Positions 9,130 through 18,817 of a stretch of 64,000 bases of DNA are shown piece after piece. A model generated the notes under the pieces. That model ran no database searches, was not told the DNA's origin, and saw only the letters and a program-made list of their open reading frames with translations. The DNA comes from Chitinophagales bacterium (lineage in GTDB: Bacteria > Bacteroidota > Bacteroidia > Chitinophagales > Saprospiraceae), in NCBI GenBank assembly GCA_013299105.1, contig JAAFJY010000001.1:142978-206977 (forward strand), written 5' to 3'. The stretch's first letter is position 1. The number at the start of each line of letters is the position of its first letter. Position numbers and translations under genes: made by a program.

Positions 9130-9624
9130 CAGCAGTCAGTTTGTTAGAGCATGTTTGAAATTTTTTGTTTGCCATAAAACGGCCCAATTTCGCCAACTCT
9201 CCGTTAGGAAAATGCTCATTATGCGCTGCATAACTCCGCTTTTCCTGCCTCGATTAGTCAAAATTTGACTCGTTCTCCGACTCAACCTCTAATATTTAAA
9301 CACGGTATAAAGTTAAGACGGGATTCAATAACAATCAAGTTGGAGCGATTTAAGGAAAAGTTAAAGCCACAACCATGCACAATTTTGGCACTTGGCCTAC
9401 TTGTGGTGCTGTTTGGCGTTGCAAATTGGCCGTTGGTCTTTTCTATTTTGGGCAAGAACATTTTTTGTCTTAACATCGGTTTTGTATTTTGTCTAAACCT
9501 TTAGCTAATTTTTGAATTTTAGCAAGGGCTGACCAAGGACATCCAGAGCTGCGGACCAAGTCTGCCTCTCCTCAACTCCTGAACAATACTCAACTTCTCA
9601 ACTAAAAACAGCATCCACTTTTTT
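9130..9624. other. 495-bp intergenic region, no gene recognised
   Basis: A 79-codon plus-strand open frame at 9265-9504 has a leucine-rich, unremarkable translation and no support. The only repeat seen is the family E tract at 9567-9603. The promoter of the amidohydrolase operon probably lies in the AT-rich 9480-9600 part. Confidence 0.4.
9567..9603 (-). repeat. Family E GTTGA-phased tract (copy 3, antisense)
   Basis: CTCAACTCCTGAAC...CTCAACTTCTCAAC: CAAC-type units at 7-14 nt spacing, upstream of the amidohydrolase operon. Confidence 0.45.
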
Positions 9625-11349
9625 ATGAAAAAACCATCGACACTCTTTGCAGTGCTATTTGCGGTGGTTGGCCTGAGTAAAAGTTTTGCCCAAGTAGGCG
9701 AAGAAACCATGAAACCGGTTACGCGCACTTACGCGCTCAAAAACGTAACCATTGTGGTCAAACCCGGCCAAACCATTTCCAACGGGACTGTCATCGTAAA
9801 AGACGGTCTGATCCACGCCGTGGGCCAGAATATTGCCATTCCACCCGACGCCAAGGTCCTACCTAGCGATTCGCTCTATGTGTATGCAGGCTTCATCGAT
9901 GCCCTGGGCAACACAGGCATCCCCAAACCTGAGCAACCCGCCCGCCCTACTGGGGGCCCCGGTGGTGGTGGATTTCGTCAGCCGGGTGTGAATACTGGCT
10001 CACCAACCAATGAGCAAGCGGGCATCCAGCCCGAACTCAGGGCCCGTGACCTGATCAAGCCCGCCGACAAGTCGATCGAAGACTGGAGAAAACTGGGTTT
10101 TACCAGCGCCCATACCATGCCTTTTGGTCGCATGTTGCCAGGCCATACTGCTCTGATTGCTTTGGGCGGCACCCAAGCCGACAACATGATCCTGCGCGAC
10201 AATTTCGCTTTCAGCAGTCAGTTGACTGGTGCACAAACGGTTTATCCAAACACCGTCATCGCCGTGATATCGAAGTACCGCGAGCTCTACAAGCAAGCTG
10301 AACAAGCCAAAAGCCACGAGAAAATGTACGCCAGTAACCCTGGCGGCATGCCTCGCCCAGAAGTGGACCGCAGCTTGCAGGCTTTTTATCCAGTGATCGA
10401 CAAGCAGCGTTCGGTATGCTTTGTGGCACCCGATGTGAAGTCGATTTACCGCGTGATGTCCTTGCAGCAAGAGTTGGGTTTTCCGCTGATCCTGGCCAAC
10501 GTCCGTGAAGGCTGGTATGTAGCGGACCAAATCAAAACCAAAAACATCCCCGTGATTTTGTCTTTGGATTTGCCCAAACCTGAGAAAAAAGACGCCAAAA
10601 AAGACTCCCTCATCGCCAAAGACGCCGAGCTGAAAGCTTTGGAGGCCCGCCGTGCTGCTGAAATGAAGTCCTACGAAACGCAAGCAGCTGTTTTTGCCCA
10701 AAAAGGCATCAACTTTGGTTTTTCCACCCTCAACTCCAAATTGGCTGACGTACGCGAATCCATGCGCCGCATGATCAAAAATGGCTTGAAAGAAGACCAA
10801 ATGCTGGCTGCTTTGACCACTACCCCAGCAGCAATGTTTGGTGTGTCGGGTAGCTTGGGAACGGTTGAAAAAGGCAAAACCGCCAACCTGGTTTTGAGCA
10901 AAAAGCCCTATTTCGACGAAAAATCACAGGTGCGTTACGTCTTTGTCGATGGTACCCCATATGAGTTTGAACCAGAAGCTGCTGCTCCCGCAGGACGCCC
11001 AGGAGCAGGTGGTGGTGCCCAGGCCAGTGCAGCGGCAAAAATTGCTGGTAAGTGGCGTTACAACATTGAAACTCCCGGCCAGAGTTTTGGCGGCGATATG
11101 GTATTTAAAGACGAAGGAAACGGCAACCTCAGTGGCACATGGACCACCGCACAAGGGGAAACCAAAAGCATGGAAAATGTAAAATTGAGCGGAAATGTAG
11201 TGACGTTTACCTCAGTGGTGACCATGGGTCAGGAAGTAAACCTTGGCTTTGAACTCACCCTTGATGGAAACAAACTCAGCGGCAAAGTCAAGGCTGGCGA
11301 CGCTGGCGCTTTCCCCGTCGAAGCCAGCAAAACCGATCCAAAAGAATAA
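9625..11349 (+). CDS. Exported amidohydrolase-like protein, metal motif lost, extra C-terminal domain
   Basis: A 574-residue protein with a signal peptide ending near SFAQ (residue 23). The composite amidohydrolase fold is visible (KDGLIHAVGQNI, then YAGFIDA, and C-terminal TTTPAAMFGV, GTVEKGKTANLVLS). However, the position of the catalytic HxH after GFIDA reads L94-G-N96 instead of H-x-H. Two Gly/Pro-rich linkers (about 108-132 and 452-468) interrupt the fold. Residues 470-574 form a beta-rich domain (GKWRYNIETPGQSFGGDMVF). It is probably inactive as a hydrolase, or a structural partner of the next gene product, which starts 3 nt downstream. Confidence 0.8.
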   Translation: MKKPSTLFAVLFAVVGLSKSFAQVGEETMKPVTRTYALKNVTIVVKPGQTISNGTVIVKDGLIHAVGQNIAIPPDAKVLPSDSLYVYAGFIDALGNTGIPKPEQPARPTGGPGGGGFRQPGVNTGSPTNEQAGIQPELRARDLIKPADKSIEDWRKLGFTSAHTMPFGRMLPGHTALIALGGTQADNMILRDNFAFSSQLTGAQTVYPNTVIAVISKYRELYKQAEQAKSHEKMYASNPGGMPRPEVDRSLQAFYPVIDKQRSVCFVAPDVKSIYRVMSLQQELGFPLILANVREGWYVADQIKTKNIPVILSLDLPKPEKKDAKKDSLIAKDAELKALEARRAAEMKSYETQAAVFAQKGINFGFSTLNSKLADVRESMRRMIKNGLKEDQMLAALTTTPAAMFGVSGSLGTVEKGKTANLVLSKKPYFDEKSQVRYVFVDGTPYEFEPEAAAPAGRPGAGGGAQASAAAKIAGKWRYNIETPGQSFGGDMVFKDEGNGNLSGTWTTAQGETKSMENVKLSGNVVTFTSVVTMGQEVNLGFELTLDGNKLSGKVKAGDAGAFPVEASKTDPKE

Positions 11350-11352
11350 GCC

Positions 11353-12726
11353 ATGAAGAAACATATCTTTTCATTGACCATTTTACTTGCCCTGCTGACC
11401 TATGACCTGCAAGCACAAGTAAAACCAGGCACCCTCCTGATCAAAAACGGCACCATCCTGACCGTGACCAAAGGCAACCAGGAAAACAGTGATTTGCTGA
11501 TCGAAAACGGCAAGATTACCAAAATAGGAAAAGGCTTGACGGCCCCTGCCGGTGCCAAAACCATCGACGCCCAAGGCATGTTCGTGATGCCTGGCATCAT
11601 CGACGCGCACTCTCACATCGCCATTGACGCAGTGAATGAAGCCACCAACCCAGTCACTGCCGAGGTCAACGTAGGCGATGCCTTGGACCCGCTTGACATC
11701 TCCATTTACCGGGCTTTGGCGGGTGGTTGCACCACTTCGCACGCCATGCATGGCTCGGCCAATGCCATCGGCGGGCAATGTCAAACAATCAAGCACCGCT
11801 ACGGTGGGGTGAATCCTGAAGACCTGCGCATGGAAGGCGCACCACGCACCATCAAATTTGCATTGGGCGAAAACCCTACCCGTGTACACGGCATCGGCAG
11901 GGGCGTGATGCCACGTACCCGCATGGGCGTGGAGCAAGTGATGCGCCGTTCCTTCAGCGATGCCAAGGCTTATGACGAGGCCATGAGCAAGTACAAAGCT
12001 GAAGTTGCAAGCAATCCCAAGGCCCTGCCACCCAAGTATGACCGCCGACTAGAGACCTTGGCAGACGTACTCAAGGGCAATATTCTGATCCATTGCCACT
12101 CGTACCGCGCCGACGAAATCCTGATGCTCATGGACGTGTGCAAAGATTACGGCATCAAAAGCATATGCTTCCAACACGTGAACGAGGGCTTCAAAGTAGC
12201 ACCTGAACTCGCAGCTTTTGGGGCTTCAGCTTCAGTATTTGCCGATTGGTGGGCTTACAAATTTGAGGTGTATTACTCTACCGCTTACAACGCCGCCATT
12301 TTGACCAAAAACAAGGTAGTGACCTCAATCAATTCCGATTCAGGCGACTACATCCGTCACTTGTACCACCAAGCAGGAAAAACCCAGCGCTACGGCGAAC
12401 TCAGCGACGAAGAAGCCCTGGCCTTGATCACCATCAACCCCGCCAAGCAATTGGGTATTGACAAACGCGTAGGTTCCTTGGAGTTGGGCAAAGACGGCGA
12501 CATCGCCATTTTCAACGCTCATCCGCTTTCGTCTTATGCCGTGCCACAATATGCCATCGTGGATGGAAATGTCGAATTCGACCGTGCCAAAGACGCCGAC
12601 GACCAGCGCCTGAGCGTGGACCCAGTGAAGTCAACGCCAAGTTTCATGCAGGCCCGCAGCCGCCACGACCATGATCGTTGCATGCAAGGGGTGTTTGAAC
12701 TGATGAATTACCTGTTTCAAAACTAA
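11353..12726 (+). CDS. Exported amidohydrolase with intact metal site
   Basis: A 457-residue protein with a signal peptide ending DLQAQ (residue 22). The metal ligands of the imidazolonepropionase/dipeptidase-like amidohydrolases are present: H86 and H88 in GIIDAHSHIA, K168 in RTIKFALGENP (a possible carboxylated lysine), H247/H249 in ILIHCHSYRADE, H275 in CFQHV and D329 in SINSDSGD. This is the middle gene of three paralogues and the only one with the full set. The substrate is unknown; related enzymes hydrolyse cyclic amides or act as prolidases. It is probably periplasmic. Confidence 0.85.
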   Translation: MKKHIFSLTILLALLTYDLQAQVKPGTLLIKNGTILTVTKGNQENSDLLIENGKITKIGKGLTAPAGAKTIDAQGMFVMPGIIDAHSHIAIDAVNEATNPVTAEVNVGDALDPLDISIYRALAGGCTTSHAMHGSANAIGGQCQTIKHRYGGVNPEDLRMEGAPRTIKFALGENPTRVHGIGRGVMPRTRMGVEQVMRRSFSDAKAYDEAMSKYKAEVASNPKALPPKYDRRLETLADVLKGNILIHCHSYRADEILMLMDVCKDYGIKSICFQHVNEGFKVAPELAAFGASASVFADWWAYKFEVYYSTAYNAAILTKNKVVTSINSDSGDYIRHLYHQAGKTQRYGELSDEEALALITINPAKQLGIDKRVGSLELGKDGDIAIFNAHPLSSYAVPQYAIVDGNVEFDRAKDADDQRLSVDPVKSTPSFMQARSRHDHDRCMQGVFELMNYLFQN

Positions 12727-12738
12727 GCTGGGCCGAAC

Positions 12739-14043
12739 ATGAAAAACATGAAAAGAACCATTCCAATATTAGTGGCAGTACTGCTTCTGAGCTTTGCTGC
12801 GCAGGCACAAGTAGCCAAGGCCAAAAAAGGCACCTTTGCCCTGACCAATGCCAGCATCAACACCATCACCAAAGGCATTGTCAGTGGTACTTTGCTGATT
12901 CAAGATGGAAAAATTGCCGCGCTTGGGGCCAATGTGAGCATTCCAAGTGGAGCCGAAGTCATCGATTGCAAGGGCTTGACTTTGTACCCTGGATTCATTG
13001 ACGGGGGCACCAGCCTGGGTTTGGTGGAAGTAAGCTCGGTTGACGTAACGGTTGACGCCGACGAATTGGGCGACTTGACACCCCACATGGAGGCCATCAC
13101 GGCGGTAAATCCCAACTCAGTGGCCATTCCTGTAACCCGCGTGGAAGGCGTAACCACCGTAGTGGCAGCCCCCCAAGGCGGGCGCTTTCCGGGCACTGCG
13201 GCCCTGATCAACCTGGCGGGGTATTCGCCCGATGCCATGTACGCAGGGTTCAAGGGCATTGTGATGAACTTCCCGACTGCGGGTGGGGGCTTTTTTGATC
13301 GCCGCAGCGATGAGGAACGCAAAAAAGACGAGGAAAATGCCCTGAAAAAACTCAATGAGTACTGGGATGCCGCTACGCTTTACCACCGCATTGATTCTGC
13401 GGCACAGACCAATAGGGAGGTAAAAGTGGCCTACAACCCCGAAATGGCAGCCCTGGCCCAGGTGATTCGTGGTCAAATGATGCTGATGATCGAGGTAAAC
13501 AAGGCCGAGAGCATCGAAAACGCCCTCAAGTGGGTGCAGGCTAAAAAGATCAAAAAAGTAGTTTTCACCGGAGTAGCTGAGGGCTGGCGGGTAGCTGATA
13601 AAATCGCCAAGGCCAAAATCCCGGTGATCACAGGCCCGATCATTGCCATGCCCACCCGCGAATCAGACCGCTACGACCGCGCTTATGCCAATGCGGGCCT
13701 GATGCACAAGGCGGGGGTAAAAGTAGCCATCCGCAGCAACGACACGGAGAATGTGCGCAACCTGCCCTTCAACGCCGCTTTTGCCGCCGCTTACGGCCTG
13801 GGCAAGGACGAAGCCCTGCGCGCCATCACCATCACACCTGCCGAAATTTTGGGCGTAGCCGACAAAATGGGTTCCTTGGAAGTGGGCAAAATCGCCAATG
13901 TTTTTGCCGCCACCGGCGATCCGCTGGAGACCAAAACGCAGATCAAACACCTGTTCATCGGTGGCTATTCGATTCCGCTCGACAGCCGCCATATCCAATT
14001 GTACCAGGAGTTTTTGCAGCGCTCACACGCTGGTGAGAAGTGA
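12739..14043 (+). CDS. Exported amidohydrolase-like protein, metal motif lost
   Basis: A 434-residue protein. The first methionine is at 12739 and a second at 12748, both ahead of a signal peptide ending AQAQ (residue 24). It shares the amidohydrolase scaffold with its two upstream neighbours (LLIQDGKIAALG, TLYPGFIDGG, ITITPAEILGVADKMGSLEVGKIANV). The catalytic HxH position after GFID reads G-G90-T-S92, so the first metal pair is missing. It is separated from the preceding gene by 12 nt and followed by a strong bidirectional terminator. It may form a hetero-oligomer with the intact middle paralogue. Confidence 0.8.
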   Translation: MKNMKRTIPILVAVLLLSFAAQAQVAKAKKGTFALTNASINTITKGIVSGTLLIQDGKIAALGANVSIPSGAEVIDCKGLTLYPGFIDGGTSLGLVEVSSVDVTVDADELGDLTPHMEAITAVNPNSVAIPVTRVEGVTTVVAAPQGGRFPGTAALINLAGYSPDAMYAGFKGIVMNFPTAGGGFFDRRSDEERKKDEENALKKLNEYWDAATLYHRIDSAAQTNREVKVAYNPEMAALAQVIRGQMMLMIEVNKAESIENALKWVQAKKIKKVVFTGVAEGWRVADKIAKAKIPVITGPIIAMPTRESDRYDRAYANAGLMHKAGVKVAIRSNDTENVRNLPFNAAFAAAYGLGKDEALRAITITPAEILGVADKMGSLEVGKIANVFAATGDPLETKTQIKHLFIGGYSIPLDSRHIQLYQEFLQRSHAGEK

Positions 14044-14062
14044 TGTTGGCTTGACTATAAAG

Positions 14063-14106
14063 TAAAAAAACAGCTCAGATGCTCTTGGTGTGTCTGGGCT
14101 GTTTTG
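14063..14106. terminator. Bidirectional terminator between convergent genes
   Basis: Stem AACAGCTCAGA (14069-14079) and TCTGGGCTGTT (14093-14103, one G-U pair). A-rich on the left and T-rich on the right, so it can serve the amidohydrolase operon on the plus strand and the AAA ATPase gene on the minus strand. Confidence 0.75.
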
Positions 14107-14129
14107 AGTTGAGGTAGTTTCCTTGCTGC

Positions 14130-15686
14130 TCACATTTCCAGCACCGCAATCTCCTTCCCCTTGTGGCTTACATTTTCCCATTTGATGCGCTGTTCCCAGG
14201 GAATTTCCTCGGTGTTTTTGAGTTCAAAAAGCACCAGATAGCCGTGTTGTTGGTTGAGGCGATCCAGATAGCGCCAGAGTTGATCGAGCCCCTCTTCTTT
14301 GGTACTGCTATCGCGCTTGAGTTTCATTTCGATGACAAAAACCTGGTTTTTCCAAAAAGCAGCCAGGTCGGTACGTCCGTTACCAGCAGCCATTTCGCGC
14401 TCAATGCGACCACCACCGTTGACTATACGCTGTAAAAAAGCCATCAGCAGCAACTGGTGACCAGCTTCTTTGTATTGGAAGCGCTCCAACCAGTGCTCGC
14501 TGTTTTTACGGTAAAACTTTTGAAACTCTTTGAACAGTTTGTCCATATCTAAACTACCATCGGCTCGCAGGTAAAAGAGCGTTTGGTAAATCTCCTGTCC
14601 CACCATGATCCCTTCAAAAGAGCTGTTGAGTACCCGTGTGATGATTTCCCGATAGATGGGATTGGCGAAGGCAATTTCTCCCCGTACATTGTTGATGATG
14701 CCCAGGTCGCGGCAATAGCGGAGGCTGTCGTCCCAGTCGTCGTACAAAGGGGCCTCCCCACTCACAATGGCCATGACCACTTTGCGCACACGGTCTTCTT
14801 TCAGTTTGTCGGCCAGGCTATCCAGGTGGGTTTGCCTAGCTGCGATGAGGCGCTCCTTGGCCGTTTCGACCATTCCCAATTCGATGGTTTTAGAATAATC
14901 ATCGCCCAGCATTTCAGATATTATTTCATTCGCCAGGGCATTGGTCAGCCAGGGTTGGCCGCCGGAAAATTCATGAATTTTTTCAATTACGGCATTTGAA
15001 AATTGCTGCCCAGTGTCTGCCGTGTGTTGTTGAAGCAATTGAGTAACATCCTCTAAGCTGAATACGGGCAGAAAAAAAGATTTTGACTTGACATTAAAAG
15101 GCGACCCCGAGCCCAAAGATGGATTGTCATTTCTGGCTTTGAGGCGGTATTCTCGAATATCCCGTAAGCCCACCAATGCAACCGATTGAGGAAAATCCTG
15201 GGGCCTATTTTGAAAACCATCGCGCAGTTGGCGCAGGAAAGAGACCATCACATCGTCCCAGAGTGAATCGGCTTCGTCGATGAGCAGCACGATGGGCTTG
15301 GGCTGGGCCCTCGACCATTGTGCCAAATAATTGTGCAGCGAAATGGGGTGCGCTGGCTTTTGAGGTCGTTCTGCCTCCGATAAGAAACGAGAAGAAAGCG
15401 AAAATAAGGCATCGGTCATGGCCTGATTGGCCTGCTCAATGGTAAAACTTGGCACCCCTGCCTGTTCTACCGACATGACACTGGCAATGTACTTGCCTTC
15501 TTGGTTGATTTGATGAGCTAAAGCATGCAACAAGGTGGTTTTGCCTGTTTGGCGGGGTGCGTGGATCAAAAAATATTGCTTCTTTTCGATAAGCGCATAC
15601 AATTCCTTTAGAATTCCCCGCAAGGGATTCACCATGTAGTGGTCATCAGGATTGCAAAAACCAGTCGTGTTGAAAAATCTTTTCAT
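14130..15686 (-). CDS. AAA-like ATPase with C-terminal PD-(D/E)XK nuclease-like domain
   Basis: The start at 15684-15686 (MKRFFNTTGF) gives 518 residues; the frame is open to 15830 but the upstream part looks non-coding. Walker A is APRQTGKTT (43-51), Walker B is IVLLIDEAD (132-140), and a possible sensor region is ALVGLRDIREY. The C-terminal 100 residues carry the PD-(D/E)XK pattern: GRTDLAAFW (D about 440) followed by VFVIEMKLK (E453, K455). Large families of such ATPase-nuclease proteins are expanded in Bacteroidota. Their role is unproven, and defence or mobile-element control is often suggested. It is convergent with the amidohydrolase operon. Confidence 0.8.
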   Translation of the reverse strand: MKRFFNTTGFCNPDDHYMVNPLRGILKELYALIEKKQYFLIHAPRQTGKTTLLHALAHQINQEGKYIASVMSVEQAGVPSFTIEQANQAMTDALFSLSSRFLSEAERPQKPAHPISLHNYLAQWSRAQPKPIVLLIDEADSLWDDVMVSFLRQLRDGFQNRPQDFPQSVALVGLRDIREYRLKARNDNPSLGSGSPFNVKSKSFFLPVFSLEDVTQLLQQHTADTGQQFSNAVIEKIHEFSGGQPWLTNALANEIISEMLGDDYSKTIELGMVETAKERLIAARQTHLDSLADKLKEDRVRKVVMAIVSGEAPLYDDWDDSLRYCRDLGIINNVRGEIAFANPIYREIITRVLNSSFEGIMVGQEIYQTLFYLRADGSLDMDKLFKEFQKFYRKNSEHWLERFQYKEAGHQLLLMAFLQRIVNGGGRIEREMAAGNGRTDLAAFWKNQVFVIEMKLKRDSSTKEEGLDQLWRYLDRLNQQHGYLVLFELKNTEEIPWEQRIKWENVSHKGKEIAVLEM

Positions 15687-16046
15687 GGGGTAAAGATAAG
15701 TTTTTTGGTGCAACTTTCGCTGTAAATGCATCCCCACAAGGTCCCAGATTTGGAGGTTAATAGGTTGTTTTTTCAGTAAAACTCTCAAAAATCGCCCTCT
15801 TTGAGCAGTTTTTTCCAAAAATCCTTGCAAAACTGATTGAATTGCTTCATATTTGATCTGCTTACCTTTTTACGACGATTTCCCAATTTTCAACCTTTGT
15901 ACTTATTGCCAAAGCTTATGTTTTGGCCCGAAAGATTAGTGCTTTGACCTAACTGAACCTCCATCTTTTCCTTTTGCGATGACCTTTTCCTTTTTGGTGT
16001 GGCCGGGCTGCACCACAGCCATTGTTTTACCAAAAAAACTTAGTAC
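15687..16046. other. 360-bp divergent intergenic region
   Basis: It separates two divergent genes, so it should hold both promoters. No consensus TTTG/TAnnTTTG pair, repeat or RNA was recognised. Open frames running in from both sides look non-coding. Confidence 0.4.
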
Positions 16047-17555
16047 ATGGAAGCCATTTTGGAATTGATGGAGGTGCTCAATCGCAACAATGCCAAAGGA
16101 TTGGGAGTTCACAAACAAAAAAAACAAACTACTATCCTGGGGGATTTTTATGAAAAAATCAGAACTGGTGAAATCAACTCCGATGAAGAAGCTGCGGAGT
16201 TGATTTTGAATTGTGACCCCTCGGCAATGCGCTACCGCAAGTTGAAAAACCGGTTCAAAAACCACCTCATCGACGCTGTTTACCTCGTGGATGTCAAGCA
16301 GCAGGGCTACAGCGAACTCGACCAGGCGTACATCAATTGCTGGCGCGAATGGGTAGGGGCCAAAATCCTGTTCAATCGGGGTGCTGCCAAAGTAGGCGTG
16401 GAAGTGGCCCAAAAAGTGTTGAAACAAGCCGAGGAGTTTCAGTTTTCAGAGCTACTGGTCAACATCACGCGCATTTTGCGGCTCTACTACTCGACCCGCA
16501 GCCCGGACCTGCACCGTTACGAATATTTCGACGCCCTGTACAAAGAATATGTGTCTCTTTGGCAAGCCGAAAACTTGGCCGAGGAGCTCTACGTGGGCTT
16601 GGCCAATGCGTATCATTTTTACCGGGGCGAAAACCTGAGCCAATCCAATGAAGCCCGCTGCGCTTTTGAAACCCTGCGACCTTTGATGGCCAAACACCGT
16701 TCTTACCACTTTCTGCGCCATGCCTATCTGATCCACATCGCTGCGTTGAAAGCCGAGGGTCAACACTCCGCAGCCGTTGATCAATGCCAGGAAGCGATAC
16801 AGGAACTGGGCCAGTTCACCCACATCTCAGCCCTTAGCCTCAATACTTTTTATTACCAGCAATTGGTGGGGCATATCCACCTGCGTGAGTACCCGCAGGG
16901 GCGAGAAGTTGCTGAGTACATGCTGGCTTACGAGGCTCCTGGTTCCTTCAATTGGTTCAAAAACCGGGAGTTGTGCTTGCTTTTGGCCTTTCACACCAAC
17001 AACTACCTGGAAGCGTGGACCATTTTTCAAGGTACGGTCAAACTTCCTGCCTTCCGTCTGATTTCGGGTCTCAGCGCCGAACACTGGAAATTGTACGAAG
17101 CTTACCTGCACTACTTGGTTTTTGTGGGGCGTTTGCAACTGGAAGGCAAACCAGAAGGCCGCAGTTTCAGGATGTCGAAATTCCTCAATGCGGTGCCGAA
17201 TTTTACCAAAGACAAAAGCGGCATGAATGTTCCGGTACTCATTTTGCAGGTCCTTTACTTATTGGCCCAAGGCAGCTACGGCAAAGCAGCCAATCGCATG
17301 GAGTCGATGGACCGCTACCAACGCCGTCATTTGCGCAACAATGCTTCCATCCGCCTGAATATTTTCCTGAGCATGGTTTTGACGACCAGGCAGGCCTATT
17401 TTCATGCAGTAGCCTGCCAACGACACACCAAAATACTCTGCGAAAAACTACAGGCCCATCCGCTACAAATCAGCGGGCAAGGCCATGAGTTGGAGATCAT
17501 TCCCTATGAAGATCAATGGGCAATGGTACTTGATACCCTTAAGCGCAATAAGTGA
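16047..17555 (+). CDS. Large helical-repeat protein of unknown function
   Basis: A 502-residue protein with no signal peptide or membrane span. It is rich in Leu, Ala, Tyr, Glu and Arg, with recurring helix pairs such as YVGLANAYHFYRGENLSQSN, RHAYLIHIAALKAEG and ALSLNTFYYQQLVGHIHL that look like degenerate TPR or similar alpha-solenoid repeats. The N-terminus (TILGDFYEKIRTGEINSDEE) forms a separate short helical segment. No catalytic motif was seen. It is divergent from the ATPase-nuclease gene, so a functional link is possible but not shown. It is followed by a 1.26-kb gene-poor stretch. Confidence 0.7.
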   Translation: MEAILELMEVLNRNNAKGLGVHKQKKQTTILGDFYEKIRTGEINSDEEAAELILNCDPSAMRYRKLKNRFKNHLIDAVYLVDVKQQGYSELDQAYINCWREWVGAKILFNRGAAKVGVEVAQKVLKQAEEFQFSELLVNITRILRLYYSTRSPDLHRYEYFDALYKEYVSLWQAENLAEELYVGLANAYHFYRGENLSQSNEARCAFETLRPLMAKHRSYHFLRHAYLIHIAALKAEGQHSAAVDQCQEAIQELGQFTHISALSLNTFYYQQLVGHIHLREYPQGREVAEYMLAYEAPGSFNWFKNRELCLLLAFHTNNYLEAWTIFQGTVKLPAFRLISGLSAEHWKLYEAYLHYLVFVGRLQLEGKPEGRSFRMSKFLNAVPNFTKDKSGMNVPVLILQVLYLLAQGSYGKAANRMESMDRYQRRHLRNNASIRLNIFLSMVLTTRQAYFHAVACQRHTKILCEKLQAHPLQISGQGHELEIIPYEDQWAMVLDTLKRNK

Positions 17556-18133
17556 GCGATGAGCCATGAAGGACAAAGGAGAAGAGTCGTAGGGGAGATT
17601 TGTGGTTCTTTTGGGTCTCATTGTTTCGATTTGGATCAAGGGGAAATGTAAATTGCTGAGTCAAAAGAAGATTTTTGCACAAAATGGCAAAAGCTTAACC
17701 TGCCCTCATTTCGGCCAAAAAGGTCAATTTTCGCCCCCTCTTCGCCATTTTTTTCACAAATGCTGTGCATTGACTACAAAAAATAGGCTTGATGGAACGA
17801 AAATTGCTTGCTTTTTTTCTCGAAACCACTAGACCAAGTTTTTATACAAAATGAACATTTGCCTCGAAGGCTCATAGGAGCGGTCTGTGTTTAAGCTAGT
17901 TACCAAAAAGAGCTGGTCTATACCAGAATCAAAGGTTCGTTATTGATCGAAAAGAACAAGGTGATGGCACTTGTTTGTGGTTAATGCAAAAAGTTCAGCT
18001 CTATGTAGCATTACACACACCCTCTTGAAAGCAACCCTGCAGGTCGTATTCCTTTAAAAACTGGTTTAAATCACCCTTCGGGCTGTAAAATGGTCTCCGA
18101 GTATATTACAACAATTAAATTACAAGTCTGAGC

Positions 18134-18174
18134 CAAAAAAAAGCCGGCTCTCCCCCCTAAAATTGGAGCCGGCT
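18134..18174 (-). terminator. Orphan minus-strand terminator
   Basis: Perfect 9-bp stem AGCCGGCTC (18142-18150) and GAGCCGGCT (18166-18174). On the minus strand it is followed by a run of seven to eight T. No convincing gene precedes it on that strand, so it may end a small RNA or a decayed gene. Confidence 0.65.
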
Positions 18175-18712
18175 GTAAATATCCATTCAGGTTTACTTCC
18201 GATGTTAATGCTTACGTGCAATACACTTTCACTGTTTGAGGGCACCTCAAAGCACGTAAAGACAATATATTCTGAGAAAAAATTTGCGGCGAATATCCGG
18301 ACCAAGCGTCCCCCCTTGTTGGTCGTTCCATCCGCCGCATTACGTTTACGGGTATTGGGAATACATTTTACAGAAGCTATCGATTATGGTCGATTAGTGC
18401 AGAAATGCGAAAACCAATAGCCACAAAGCGACTTTTGTCAGAAGAAAAAAATTGTAGATGGAATGTAGCACCAAAACGAAGAATTCGTGGTGTTGTTTCT
18501 CTAAAGCTCTTTTTGGTAAGAAATAATGATAGCACAAAGTAAAGCTATTACTGCGAACATGTCAAGAGTTTGCATAGATTTTTTTTCACAAATCTGTCAT
18601 TTTTTCTTCTCTGTTCTAATTACCAAGCAATTAGACAAAAAACGAAATTGTTTGCAAGGTTCATATTTTGCCCCAAAATGCAATTGATCAGACAAGTGGA
18701 GTCTTCCTGAAC

Positions 18713-18743
18713 TTGTACAGGATCATAGCATTGCTTATCTTTG
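18713..18743 (+). promoter_or_regulatory. Bacteroidota-type promoter for the 2OG oxygenase gene
   Basis: TTG at 18713-18715 and TATCTTTG at 18736-18743 with a 20-nt spacer, close to the Bacteroidota sigma-A consensus. The predicted start lies about 70 nt before the ATG at 18818. Confidence 0.5.
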
Positions 18744-18817
18744 TCGGACGTTCAGGCAAAAAGAATTGAACGAGCATCCGCTTTTGCACCATTTTCGATC
18801 CTAAGTGAACAATCACG

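Larger units (their letters stand above)
17556..18817. other. 1.26-kb gene-poor region
   Basis: Two plus-strand open frames (17602-17832, 76 codons; 18163-18420, 85 codons) and short minus frames have translations without recognisable motifs or a convincing start context. The two firm elements are a minus-strand terminator hairpin at 18134-18174 and a promoter at 18713-18743. The terminator implies that something is, or was, transcribed leftward from about 18200-18700. Confidence 0.45.

Noticed and set aside
9265-9504. 79-codon plus-strand frame before the amidohydrolase operon
   Set aside because: Leucine/phenylalanine-rich translation without motif, in AT-rich promoter sequence.
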